A DNA stretch of 42,936 nt from a virus. This document shows, piece after piece, positions 7,418 to 13,796 of this stretch (the stretch's first letter is position 1; each line of letters starts with the position of its first letter). The position numbers and the translations under genes are program-made. The notes under the pieces are model-generated. The model was not told the DNA's origin and made no database searches. It worked only from the letters and a program-made list of their open reading frames with translations. The DNA lies in IMG/VR virus record IMGVR_UViG_3300032893_000117, positions 1 to 42,936 of that record, one strand, 5' to 3'.

Positions 7418-8946
7418 TCCCTCCAGTCCGGGTCAGGCGGCATATTAGCCGCGACGTTCCCACTCGCAATCGCCCAACCGACGCTCGGCCTACCGCGACG
7501 AGCGTAGGACTTGTACACCGCCATCGCGTACGCATCGCCACGGTCCGGCGAACGGCCTAGTCGTTCCTTCGTGTCCTCCTTCGGCTCTATTCTTGAACGA
7601 CCACGGCTGTCGACAGGCTTGGTTTTAATCGATGATAGATCGCCAGCGAGCATATCATCAGCAGGAAGAGCCATACAAGCAGGATTATTCGGATTAAGTG
7701 ATTCGCGAGCTGCGTACCACATTTCGGATCGTACATTGTTGAACGCCTCTTCGTCCATCGCTACCTCGGATGAGTTGATCGCCACCACGTTAGCTCTAAA
7801 AGGGTCTTTAGGATCAGATAGTCGCTCGTTAAGCCTATCAACGACACCAGCACCCAGACCGATAACGTCCACATGAACCTCGATTGCTCCAAGCTGATCA
7901 ACCACATTAGACACAAGACCAGCGACAGCCATAGTATCATAGCCATGCACTACCTCCAGTGGCATGATTTGACGACCGTTCTTCGGACACACCACACTGT
8001 CGTCGTCGCCGTAACGCGCGACGTCCACCGCGAGGACGATCGGCCCATGCCTCTGTTCGGGCGCGATGTCTCGTGCTTGCGCGAGTTCGATCCAGTCGAT
8101 CGGAATGAGTGTGTCCGGTTCTGCTTTCGGGAACTTACCAGCTACACGGACACGGAAGAAGTCAGAGTCTTCGCCGTAGTCTTCGAACCACTTATGAATC
8201 TGGTCCTTGCTCGCAATACTACAATCACGAGCGTCAACATGGCGAGGATGCCAACGATGTCGAAACCGGTGGAAAGCTGCATGGAACCTCCCAGTGTTAC
8301 GAGTCGGGTTGCCGAACGCCAACCAGATCAACTCGGTATTATCGTCCAACATGACGCCATCGGTTGCTTCCCAGATTTTGTCGTGAATGGCAGATGCCTC
8401 GTCAAAGATCATCACTGCACGGCGTCCTTGATTATGCAATCCGCTGAACGCTTCGGGCTGCGTCTCATCCCAAGGAATGGCGTCGAAGCGCCAAGTCAAT
8501 TCATGCCCAGGAATTCTGGAGAAGATAGCCGTCGCGGTCAAAGTGAACCAGTGCTTAGCAATGAAGAGATTGTACCACTTCGACAGTTCCGGCCACGTCT
8601 TGGACTTCAACTGCTTGTCCGTGTTCGCCGTGACAACGCCACGGGTATCGGTCATCGTACTAAGCGACCACAGGATAACCCACGACACCAATGCCGACTT
8701 GCCGACGTCGTGGCCGGCCGCGACCGCGCGCTGAATCGCCTCCTTATAGTCAATGATGCCGTCGCGCAGGTCGCATAGGATAGCAGTTTGCCAGGGTTCG
8801 ATGTGCCGGTCCTGCAGGATGCCGCCGCGCACGCCCCACGGGAACGAGTACAGCACAAACTTGTAGGGGTCGCGGCTGAGCCTGCCCATGTCTTCGATCA
8901 GCCCGACCTCCGCCTCGTCCTGGGTGAGGCCGGCCACGGCGTTCAA
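7414..8946 (-). CDS. terL: Terminase large subunit
   Basis: 510 residues with both activities of the packaging motor. The ATPase has a Walker A-like loop AAGHDVGKS (76-84) and Walker B AVMIFDEAS (177-185, with Asp182/Glu183). The RNase H-like nuclease has VLAVDVARYGDDDS (304-317, first metal ligand Asp308) and a late ..SPDRGDAYAMA.. acidic motif near 475. TerL translocates DNA into the prohead through the portal and cuts it. The start is a TTG whose last bases overlap the TerS stop (TTGA), implying coupling. An alternative is Met20. Confidence 0.93.
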   Translation of the reverse strand: MNAVAGLTQDEAEVGLIEDMGRLSRDPYKFVLYSFPWGVRGGILQDRHIEPWQTAILCDLRDGIIDYKEAIQRAVAAGHDVGKSALVSWVILWSLSTMTDTRGVVTANTDKQLKSKTWPELSKWYNLFIAKHWFTLTATAIFSRIPGHELTWRFDAIPWDETQPEAFSGLHNQGRRAVMIFDEASAIHDKIWEATDGVMLDDNTELIWLAFGNPTRNTGRFHAAFHRFRHRWHPRHVDARDCSIASKDQIHKWFEDYGEDSDFFRVRVAGKFPKAEPDTLIPIDWIELAQARDIAPEQRHGPIVLAVDVARYGDDDSVVCPKNGRQIMPLEVVHGYDTMAVAGLVSNVVDQLGAIEVHVDVIGLGAGVVDRLNERLSDPKDPFRANVVAINSSEVAMDEEAFNNVRSEMWYAARESLNPNNPACMALPADDMLAGDLSSIKTKPVDSRGRSRIEPKEDTKERLGRSPDRGDAYAMAVYKSYARRGRPSVGWAIASGNVAANMPPDPDWRE

Positions 8947-9314
8947 AGCCCGGACCTCTTCCTCGCCTCGTCCAGGATGTCGGGGAGCGAGCTGAGCGGC
9001 TTGCCGCCGGAGGTGATGTCCATGTTACTGCCGGGCCGGCCGTGCGCCGTGTCCCTCAGCTCGGCGATGGCCTGGATCCTGTCGCGGACCTTGGCGCGCG
9101 TCAGGAGGACGCGGCCGAACTGCGTGATGTGGAGCTCCTCCTTCTTGCCCTTCGCGACGTCGGACAGGAACTTGAAAAGGTCGTGGCGGTCGAGGAGCTC
9201 GGCGCAGCGGCGCTTGTACCAGTCGGGCGGCCTCCCGCCCTGGTTGCCGCCGTGCCTCCCGCCCTTAGCGAACTTGTGGCCCGGCTTGAACGGGACGCCG
9301 CGGACCTTGTTCAC
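8943..9314 (-). CDS. terS: Terminase small subunit-like protein
   Basis: 123 residues. The N-terminus is basic and glycine-rich (..FKPGHKFAKGGRHGGNQGG..), the pattern of small phage DNA-binding proteins with a KPG-type leader, followed by helices suited to oligomerisation. It is the first gene of the late arm and directly precedes TerL, the normal TerS position, where the protein recognises the packaging site. The start is a GTG with only a weak ribosome site, about 75 bases downstream of the predicted late promoter. Identification relies on position and sequence style rather than a catalytic motif. Confidence 0.7.
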   Translation of the reverse strand: MNKVRGVPFKPGHKFAKGGRHGGNQGGRPPDWYKRRCAELLDRHDLFKFLSDVAKGKKEELHITQFGRVLLTRAKVRDRIQAIAELRDTAHGRPGSNMDITSGGKPLSSLPDILDEARKRSGL

Positions 9315-9394
9315 TCAGAGGCCCGCATTGGTTTGAGCATTGGTTAATCGCACGCGATAAATATGCACCGGACCACGCATGCTTGAGCTGGCTT

Positions 9395-9423
9395 ATTCTA
9401 CAAGTATTTTTGTGGATTGCCAA
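9395..9423 (-). promoter_or_regulatory. Predicted sigma70 promoter, late (minus) arm
   Basis: On the minus strand TTGGCA (9423-9418) and TAGAAT (9400-9395) are separated by 17 bases, five and five matches to the sigma70 -35 and -10 boxes. It faces the terminase genes, with an expected start near 9388. Confidence 0.6.
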
Positions 9424-9449
9424 AACGCTTTGTTTTCAAGGCTTTTGGA

Positions 9450-9464
9450 TTCAAATAACTTGAA
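9450..9464. promoter_or_regulatory. Possible operator: TTCAA-N5-TTGAA palindrome
   Basis: A short symmetric element just upstream of the early promoter and between the two promoters. A ribbon-helix-helix protein is encoded at 13000-13185 and could bind such a site, but this link is inference only. Confidence 0.3.
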
Positions 9465-9472
9465 CAAAAACA

Positions 9473-9501
9473 TTTACAAACATTGAAATACGATGTAATA
9501 T
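9473..9501 (+). promoter_or_regulatory. Predicted sigma70 promoter, early (plus) arm
   Basis: TTTACA (9473-9478) and TAATAT (9496-9501) are separated by exactly 17 bases. Transcription would start near 9508, and the first early gene follows at 9550 with an AAGGAGA ribosome site. Confidence 0.6.
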
Positions 9502-9549
9502 ATTAATGTAGTTCACAAACAGCTTGATACCTCACTCAAGGAGACATGA

Positions 9550-9696
9550 ATGAAAAAACGAAATGTAGTGGTGCTTGATAAAGAAGATTTTACCAAGTAC
9601 GCAATTGAAGGCTTGGGAATTTGGGATGCTTTAACTGAAGGACTTTCAACTGATGTTAAGGCTGTTGACGTCTTAGTACTTGGTAAAGCATCATGA
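9550..9696 (+). CDS. First early protein, 48 aa, unknown
   Basis: A small AT-rich ORF that starts MKKRNVVVLDKEDFTKYAIEG, with no membrane segment. It is the first gene after the early promoter and has AAGGAGA upstream; a second ATG at 9546 opens a short out-of-frame ORF. Its stop overlaps the next start (ATGA). First genes of early operons are often host-takeover or anti-defence proteins, but nothing in this sequence shows a function. Confidence 0.55.
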   Translation: MKKRNVVVLDKEDFTKYAIEGLGIWDALTEGLSTDVKAVDVLVLGKAS

Positions 9697-9863
9697 GCGC
9701 CCTTATTAAGGAAGCCGTCATCACAGGCTACGAGGGCAACGGCGCGATAATCTATGGGCGAGTGTTCGCCATCCTGCCCGGCTGGGCTTGGTGCGACGAG
9801 CACAAGCGTTGGACGAGGGACTTCGTCATCGTGGGCGAACGCCGGCAAGAGGTGGCCGCATGA
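9693..9863 (+). CDS. Early protein, 56 aa, unknown
   Basis: It starts MSALIKEAVITGYEGNGAI and continues into a Trp-rich stretch (..LPGWAWCDEHKRWTRDF..). The four-base ATGA overlaps at both ends argue that it is translated as part of a chain. No family recognised. Confidence 0.5.
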   Translation: MSALIKEAVITGYEGNGAIIYGRVFAILPGWAWCDEHKRWTRDFVIVGERRQEVAA

Positions 9864-10015
9864 GCGACGGCGAATTGCACATCCATTGCCTCAAGTGCAA
9901 AAGGGACCTGTCCAGCTTCTCCGAGGCCGCCGCGCACATGCTCGAAGGCCACTTGGTGGAATCCTGGAGGGACGGTTTGAAGATGCCCTTCTACGAGTAC
10001 GGGAGGATCGTATGA
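9860..10015 (+). CDS. C2H2-type zinc-finger mini-protein, 51 aa
   Basis: The N-terminal half holds CLKC, then 12 residues, then HMLEGH, i.e. C-x2-C-x12-H-x4-H, the spacing of a classical C2H2 zinc finger. The remainder (..VESWRDGLKMPFYEYGRIV) is short and aromatic. It is coupled to both neighbours by ATGA overlaps. A nucleic-acid or protein-binding early effector is plausible but not shown. Confidence 0.6.
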   Translation: MSDGELHIHCLKCKRDLSSFSEAAAHMLEGHLVESWRDGLKMPFYEYGRIV

Positions 10016-10689
10016 AGGCTGCCGCGGCTGTGGACCCCGTGTGGATCGGGCCGGACCCGGCGGCGGGGTCGCCGGCGTCGTTCGAGCACAAGTGGATGTC
10101 GCGCCAGCTCGAAGGCCTGCCCGGGTTCATGGTGAACGAGTGGTTCCGCCAGATGTACGGCGAGGACGCGAGGGAGGGCGCGCCGGAGTGGGTGACGAGG
10201 CTGGCGCTGCTCTACGGGGCGGCATGGCTAGGGGCGAGGAGGGCGGGCAGGCCCATGCTGCCGCGCGAGCACGAGATGTACCTGCTCTGCAGGGCCGGGG
10301 ACGCGGCGGCGGCGAGGCTGAGGACGGACGTCTACAAGTACATGGAGTGCAATCTGACTAACCTTAAAGGAGGAAGTGCAATGGCGAAGAAGACTGGAAG
10401 CAAGGAGACGAAAAAGGCGCGCGTGACGGCGAGCTCGGTGCTCATCCCGATCCTGTCGCGGGCGAGCGTGCCGACGGACGACGAAATCATAGCGACGATC
10501 AAGGCGGCGACGGGCTCGGGCCTGTTCGACCCCAAGCAGCTGGCCTGGTACAAGTGGAAGTTCCGCCAGGGGAAGCTGAAGGGGATGGACGGCAAGCTGC
10601 ACGCTATCAACCAGGGGGCCGCGCACAAGAAGGAGGCGCCGGCGAAGAAGGCCGCGAAGAAAGTGGTGCTCAAGAAAAAGGCGGCCTAG
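10012..10689 (+). CDS. 225-aa early protein with a basic C-terminal domain (possible dual product)
   Basis: The N-terminal ~120 residues are acidic to neutral (..MSRQLEGLPGFMVNEWFRQM..). The C-terminal ~100 are very basic and end in repeated AKKAAKK/LKKKAA blocks, like histone-H1-like or nucleoid-type tails. The two parts share one uninterrupted frame, yet the junction carries AAAGGAGG and an ATG (10381), so the second part is probably also made alone. It is ATGA-coupled to the zinc-finger gene. The function is unknown; DNA binding by the tail is an inference from charge. Confidence 0.65.
   Translation: MKAAAAVDPVWIGPDPAAGSPASFEHKWMSRQLEGLPGFMVNEWFRQMYGEDAREGAPEWVTRLALLYGAAWLGARRAGRPMLPREHEMYLLCRAGDAAAARLRTDVYKYMECNLTNLKGGSAMAKKTGSKETKKARVTASSVLIPILSRASVPTDDEIIATIKAATGSGLFDPKQLAWYKWKFRQGKLKGMDGKLHAINQGAAHKKEAPAKKAAKKVVLKKKAA
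10381..10689 (+). CDS. Basic 102-aa protein from an internal in-frame start
   Basis: The ATG at 10381 sits seven bases after AAAGGAGG, the best ribosome site in this part of the operon. The product starts MAKKTGSKETKKARVTASSV, has a central globular segment (..SVPTDDEIIATIKAATGSG..) and ends in a Lys/Ala tail. The site is visible; the separate product is a prediction. Confidence 0.55.
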   Translation: MAKKTGSKETKKARVTASSVLIPILSRASVPTDDEIIATIKAATGSGLFDPKQLAWYKWKFRQGKLKGMDGKLHAINQGAAHKKEAPAKKAAKKVVLKKKAA

Positions 10690-10713
10690 GTTTCAGGCTC
10701 AAATCGGATGTGC

Positions 10714-10762
10714 GACGGGGCTTGCCTTCACCGAGCCGTGGCGAACGAAGGCAAGCCTCGTC
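10714..10762 (+). terminator. 16-bp hairpin between early gene 225 aa and ERCC4 nuclease
   Basis: Arms 10714-10729 and 10747-10762 pair over 16 bp with one G-T wobble and a 17-base loop. No U-run follows, so it is not a classical intrinsic terminator. It could be a processing site, a transcript-end stabiliser or a protein-binding hairpin. Confidence 0.5.
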
Positions 10763-10781
10763 CACATTAAGGGGGTAGGAC

Positions 10782-11246
10782 GTGCTGACGATTTTGGTGG
10801 ACACAAGAGAGCAGACGCCATGGGAGTTTCCATTGGCGAAGGTCAAGAAACAGAAGCTGATTGCTGGAGATTATTCCATATTTGGCAAGACCACCGAGAT
10901 AGTGATCGAGCGCAAGACGGCGAGCGACCTGTTCCATACGCTGACGCGTGGGGGCGACAGGTTCGCGGCCGAGATGCAGAGGCTACGGGCCGTCAGGTAC
11001 AGGGCGGTCGTAGTCGAGGCCAACCAGGAGCAGATAAAGAACGGCGTCTGGTCTAGCGGGGCGAACGGGCCAAGGGTGCTGGACCACTTCCTGCGGGTGT
11101 GCATGCAGTGGGGCGCTGCGCCTGTGTTCTGCAGGGGGCCGCAGGAGGCGCAGGACACGGCCTGGAGGATGTTGAGGGGCTGGCACGAGCTGTCCATGCG
11201 CGGGGCGGGTGGTGGTGGTGGTGGTGACCCCGAGGGTGCCCCTTAA
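10782..11246 (+). CDS. ERCC4-type structure-specific nuclease
   Basis: 154 residues. The core carries the ERCC4/XPF nuclease motifs: LVDTREQ (5-11), AGDYSI (28-33) and IVIERKTASDL (40-50), the ERKxxxD catalytic signature. Such nucleases cleave branched DNA or single-/double-strand junctions and, in phages, act in recombination or replication-fork processing. Helix-hairpin-helix domains found in eukaryotic XPF are absent, as in other phage versions. The C-terminus has a Gly run encoded by a GGT repeat. GTG start with a GGGGG..AGGA site. It begins the recombination gene group. Confidence 0.85.
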   Translation: MLTILVDTREQTPWEFPLAKVKKQKLIAGDYSIFGKTTEIVIERKTASDLFHTLTRGGDRFAAEMQRLRAVRYRAVVVEANQEQIKNGVWSSGANGPRVLDHFLRVCMQWGAAPVFCRGPQEAQDTAWRMLRGWHELSMRGAGGGGGGDPEGAP

Positions 11247-11357
11247 CGCGGCGTGCGCGCGTCGTGCGCGTCGCGCGCGGGCGCGCGTGTATATGTGTAA
11301 TACTTATAGATACCACCACCCTCACCACCTTATATAGGGCTGGAGGAGGTGATTAAC

Positions 11358-11672
11358 ATGAAGAAGATGATGGTGATAGGACTGATGGCGATGGCATTGG
11401 CTGGATGCCATAAGGACCGTCCGCCGCAGAACCCAGGCATGCCGTTCCCGGCGCTAAAGGCCGGGTTCGTGTACATAGACTCGGACAGGGTGCTGGTCCC
11501 GGGCGCGACGGCCGAGAACCTCGTGAACTTGTGGGTATGCTACCTGAAGGCGAGCGCACTGGATTGCGAGTTCGCGACGCCGGCGCAAGAGCAAGTGGTC
11601 AATGACCGAGTGTACCTTGTCGGTTGTAAGAGCGGCGGGGCGACGATGGCGGAGTACAACGAGTCGGTGTAA
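11358..11672 (+). CDS. Early lipoprotein, 104 aa
   Basis: A lipoprotein signal: basic start MKKMMV, hydrophobic run, then lipobox LAGC with Cys17. The mature part (..PFPALKAGFVYIDSDRVLV..) is soluble and probably faces the periplasm or outer surface. I chose the ATG at 11358, eight bases after a perfect GGAGGAGG site, over a GTG at 11349. An early phage lipoprotein is a good candidate for superinfection exclusion or envelope remodelling, since such proteins are known in T5 (Llp) and other phages. It is not recognisable as a spanin. Confidence 0.75.
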   Translation: MKKMMVIGLMAMALAGCHKDRPPQNPGMPFPALKAGFVYIDSDRVLVPGATAENLVNLWVCYLKASALDCEFATPAQEQVVNDRVYLVGCKSGGATMAEYNESV

Positions 11673-11682
11673 GGGAAGCTTT

Positions 11683-11940
11683 ATGGGAGTACGACGAGAC
11701 CGCTGTATAGACCCGGCGAGGCGCCGTATACACAGGGCGATGCGCCGGCACGTGAGGCTGCCGAAGTATATGAGGATGATGCAAGCCCAGCCAGCGCCGG
11801 TGCAGGCCGTGGCCGACGAGGTCCGCAAGGCGCAGGAGCGGGCCGAGACCGTCGCGCCGAAGCACTGGGCGAGGCGGGACATATTCAAGCCGCTGAAGTC
11901 GGTCGTCAAAAGACTGTTCAGGCCGCGTGGCCTGCAATAA
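11683..11940 (+). CDS. Basic 85-aa early protein, unknown
   Basis: Arg-rich N-terminus (..MGVRRDRCIDPARRRIHRAM..) followed by a helical, Gln/Glu-rich middle (..AQPAPVQAVADEVRKAQERA..) and another basic tail. It has the look of a small nucleic-acid-binding or adaptor protein. The ribosome site is weak (AAGGGA). It lies 10 bases after the lipoprotein gene. No family recognised. Confidence 0.5.
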   Translation: MGVRRDRCIDPARRRIHRAMRRHVRLPKYMRMMQAQPAPVQAVADEVRKAQERAETVAPKHWARRDIFKPLKSVVKRLFRPRGLQ

Positions 11941-11950
11941 GGAGGTTCCC

Positions 11951-12217
11951 ATGGGGAACGAGATAGAGTGCCAGGAGCTGTTGAGGGTGAACGAGTCGAA
12001 GGTCGGCGAGCGCACGTTCGTCGTGCGCGTGGTCAGGTGGAACCGCGGCAGGCCGAGGCTCGAGAAGCGGGAGACGTACCAGGACAAGGCCACCAACGAG
12101 ACGAGGTTCGGGAAGTGCCTCGGGCTGGACGACGAGGACATGCAGCTCATCATGCAGAGGTACGACGAGGTCGACGCGGCGCTGACGCCGAAGGAGAAGT
12201 CCCGTGGCAAGGCCTAG
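11951..12217 (+). CDS. Early protein, 88 aa, unknown
   Basis: It starts MGNEIECQELLRVNESK with AAGGAGG upstream. The central part (..FVVRVVRWNRGRPRLEKRETY..) is a beta-rich, basic segment; the end is acidic and helical. Its stop overlaps the next gene's GTG start. No family recognised. Confidence 0.55.
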   Translation: MGNEIECQELLRVNESKVGERTFVVRVVRWNRGRPRLEKRETYQDKATNETRFGKCLGLDDEDMQLIMQRYDEVDAALTPKEKSRGKA

Positions 12218-12401
12218 CCTGCCGAGGATGGTGTGCCCGGGCTGCGTCATGCCCATGATGGAGAGGGAGGTCTCCGTGCCGGACAAGGGGCGATTCGTGG
12301 CGGTCGAGTGCACGAGCACGCACTGCATCTGGCGCGGGGTCCTGCGGGACTACTCGGCGTTCCAGCCGATGACTGGAGATAAAAATGAGAAAACCTCCTA
12401 A
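12204..12401 (+). CDS. Zinc-ribbon-like mini-protein, 65 aa
   Basis: MVCPGC near the N-terminus and C..THC around residues 36-41 (..VECTSTHCIW..) form two cysteine pairs, a small zinc ribbon. GTG start with AAGGAG seven bases upstream. It overlaps the genes on both sides. The role is unknown; such rubredoxin-like proteins often bind polymerase or other host proteins in phages. Confidence 0.5.
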   Translation: MARPSLPRMVCPGCVMPMMEREVSVPDKGRFVAVECTSTHCIWRGVLRDYSAFQPMTGDKNEKTS

Positions 12402-12576
12402 ATACTTGATTTGTGAATTGTGCCATACGATTTATCACAAGACAAGGAAAGTGGGTAATGACGAGGATCATTTTGTTGAGTACATCGCCAGAAGATATTT
12501 ATCCATTAACATGGATGTTCTGGAGGAGGTACTTAAACAACGTGCAACGTGGTCTAAAAGTCTTTGTGCAATCTAA
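12385..12576 (+). CDS. AT-rich small protein, 63 aa, with a single CxxC
   Basis: It starts MRKPPKYLICELCHTIYHK with CELC at residues 10-13. The DNA is much more AT-rich than neighbouring genes, which suggests recent acquisition. Ribosome site GGAG. It overlaps the previous gene by 17 bases. No family recognised. Confidence 0.5.
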   Translation: MRKPPKYLICELCHTIYHKTRKVGNDEDHFVEYIARRYLSINMDVLEEVLKQRATWSKSLCAI

Positions 12577-12605
12577 AGATTGTAAATTAAAGGAGACCAA
12601 AGCCA

Positions 12606-12800
12606 ATGGCCGAACCGTTCAAAGTCGTATCCATTGACTTGAAGAAATGCGTCTTGATCGACATCACCGTGATTGGTACTTGTGACAACGTCATGCGCAT
12701 TGCAAAGGAGTTTGAAGGTTGTCCCGTAAAGGTCTTCGTGCATAACGAAGCCATTAAGGTCTGCCCGACTTATAAGGAGGTTACATCTGATGGTAGATGA
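12606..12800 (+). CDS. AT-rich small protein, 64 aa, unknown
   Basis: It starts MAEPFKVVSIDLKKCVLID behind an AAAGGAGA site, with a compact beta-rich sequence and three cysteines. As with the preceding gene, GC is below that of its neighbours. No family recognised. Confidence 0.5.
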   Translation: MAEPFKVVSIDLKKCVLIDITVIGTCDNVMRIAKEFEGCPVKVFVHNEAIKVCPTYKEVTSDGR

Positions 12801-12939
12801 CGGCTTGCACCCGATGCACTGTGGCGTGCCCATGATCCACAACGACTCGTTCATGGAGTACCTTTGCATGGGGTGCGGCAGGAGGGAGCCGTGCGGCGCG
12901 TGCCGGAGGGCGTTCGGGAGGGAGGCCGAAAAAACCTGA
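12790..12939 (+). CDS. Double CxxC mini-protein, 49 aa
   Basis: Starts MVDDGLHPMHCGVPMIHND; the middle has CMGCGRREPCGACRR (residues 27-41), i.e. two CxxC pairs in tandem, a tight zinc knuckle. AAGGAGG lies upstream and the start overlaps the previous gene's end. Too short for a family call, but real by ribosome site and packing. Confidence 0.5.
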   Translation: MVDDGLHPMHCGVPMIHNDSFMEYLCMGCGRREPCGACRRAFGREAEKT

Positions 12940-12951
12940 GAGATACTTGCA
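12929..12951 (+). promoter_or_regulatory. Shared element AAAAAACCTGA..ACTTGCA, copy 1
   Basis: This element overlaps the stop of the 49-aa gene and precedes a 60-bp non-coding gap in front of the ribbon-helix-helix gene. A closely similar element lies at 15744-15767 before the Sak4 gene. It ends in TTGCA, which could serve as a -35 box, but the spacing to the -10-like CATTAT/TATAAA is poor, so a promoter call is tentative. Confidence 0.25.
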
Positions 12952-12999
12952 TCATTGCTCTAAGGTGTTTTGCATTATAAACCAACAAAGGAGAAACGT

Positions 13000-13185
13000 A
13001 TGCCAGACAAAGAAGAAGAAGGGAAAACCGGGGTGAACGCGTCGCTGTACCTGTCCAAGGAGGCCGACGACGTGCTGGACCGCGTCGCGGCCGCGGCCAA
13101 GCGGTCGCGCTCGGACGTCGTGAGCCTCATGCTCGAGATATACGGGCCCGAGCTGCTCAACGACCCCGGCAAGCTGGTCGGCTGA
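13000..13185 (+). CDS. Ribbon-helix-helix DNA-binding regulator, 61 aa
   Basis: Residues 13-50 (..ASLYLSKEADDVLDRVAAAA.. then KRSRSDVVSLMLEIY) match the Arc/CopG ribbon-helix-helix pattern: one beta strand, then two amphipathic helices with an SRSD-type helix cap. Such proteins form dimers that bind palindromic operators. I chose the ATG at 13000, five bases after AAAGGAG, over an upstream in-frame ATG. The short charged leader (MPDKEEEGKTG) is probably disordered. It is the only clear DNA-binding regulator in the genome and may control early transcription or its own promoter. Confidence 0.75.
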   Translation: MPDKEEEGKTGVNASLYLSKEADDVLDRVAAAAKRSRSDVVSLMLEIYGPELLNDPGKLVG

Positions 13186-13186
13186 C

Positions 13187-13414
13187 GTGGGGCACCGCGA
13201 GTGGACCCTGGTCGGCTTGTGGATAGCGGTCATGGTCGCGATGTGCCTCGCCGGGTGCGCCGGCTGGGACTGTCAGCACGTGTGCGACGGGATGGACTTG
13301 AACACGTACGAGTGCCAGGACGCCATACGCTCCTGCCACGAGATGGAGCAGAAGAGCGACTCGCAGCGGATGGACAGGCTTGTGGCCCCCGCCGCGGTAA
13401 AGGAGCCCGTATGA
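13187..13414 (+). CDS. Early lipoprotein 2, 75 aa
   Basis: N-terminal signal with hydrophobic core (..GLWIAVMVAMCL..) and lipobox LAGC with Cys24. The mature region has four further cysteines in ..WDCQHVCDGM.. and ..YECQDAIRSCHEM.., probably forming disulfides in the periplasm. GTG start directly after the regulator gene. Like the 104-aa lipoprotein it may act at the envelope; o-spanin is less likely because it lies in the early arm and is not proline-rich. Confidence 0.7.
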   Translation: MGHREWTLVGLWIAVMVAMCLAGCAGWDCQHVCDGMDLNTYECQDAIRSCHEMEQKSDSQRMDRLVAPAAVKEPV

Positions 13415-13611
13415 TGCACCTAGTCATGGGCGTGCCCGTCGTAACGCTGTTCAAGCCCGAGCCGTGGAAGGTCTACGAGAAGTGCGGCTGCGACAAGATG
13501 AAGGCGGTGCACTTGAAGCCGGGGGACAAGGGCAAACGCTGCAACCTGTGCAAAGGGTTCAGGCTGCTCGCCTGGGACATTGACGCGAGGCTCGAAGAGC
13601 AGAGGGGCTGA
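13411..13611 (+). CDS. Cys-rich small protein, 66 aa
   Basis: Starts MMHLVMGVPVVTLFKPEPW and carries CGC (29-31) and CNLC (48-51) motifs typical of zinc knuckles. ATGA overlap with the lipoprotein gene; ends in an acidic/basic helix. Function unknown. Confidence 0.5.
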   Translation: MMHLVMGVPVVTLFKPEPWKVYEKCGCDKMKAVHLKPGDKGKRCNLCKGFRLLAWDIDARLEEQRG

Positions 13612-13612
13612 C

Positions 13613-13723
13613 ATGCGCTGCGGGGCGAAGAAGGGGCACGGCCTCTGCGGCGGCCGTTGGGAGCGCGGGCCGTTGATGACCGCATGGGTCTACATCTGTA
13701 TGTGCAGCTGGAGGCCTATATAG
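13613..13723 (+). CDS. 36-aa Cys/Trp-rich micro-protein
   Basis: MRCGAKKGHGLCGGRWERG..; four cysteines and four Trp/Tyr in 36 residues, the last third hydrophobic. It starts just after the preceding stop. Accepted because spacing and chain packing fit, but it is short. Confidence 0.35.
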   Translation: MRCGAKKGHGLCGGRWERGPLMTAWVYICMCSWRPI

Positions 13724-13796
13724 AAGGAATTGATATGGGGCAAAGGCTCCGCGATGTTCGCGTGGCTGACCGACGGACTGTACACGGGGGAATCCA

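Larger units (their letters stand above)
9315..9549. promoter_or_regulatory. Divergent control region between late and early arms
   Basis: This 235-bp AT-rich gap is the largest non-coding stretch in the genome and the only place where transcription diverges. It holds one good sigma70-type promoter for each arm (listed separately) and a symmetric TTCAA-N5-TTGAA element at 9450-9464 between them, which could be an operator. No open reading frame with a ribosome site lies inside it. Confidence 0.8.

Noticed and set aside
9315-9549. tRNA, integrase att site or lysogeny repressor.
   Set aside because: No cloverleaf, no tyrosine or serine recombinase and no repressor-type helix-turn-helix gene were found anywhere in the window.
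11247-11340. CG-alternating tract as a structured element or promoter.
   Set aside because: Simple gcgc-type low complexity and an AT island with no convincing -35/-10 pair; nothing can be supported.
12947-12981. Sigma70 promoter in front of the ribbon-helix-helix gene.
   Set aside because: TTGCAT/TATAAA-like boxes are present but spacer lengths (15 or 23) are off, so it is listed only as a tentative element.
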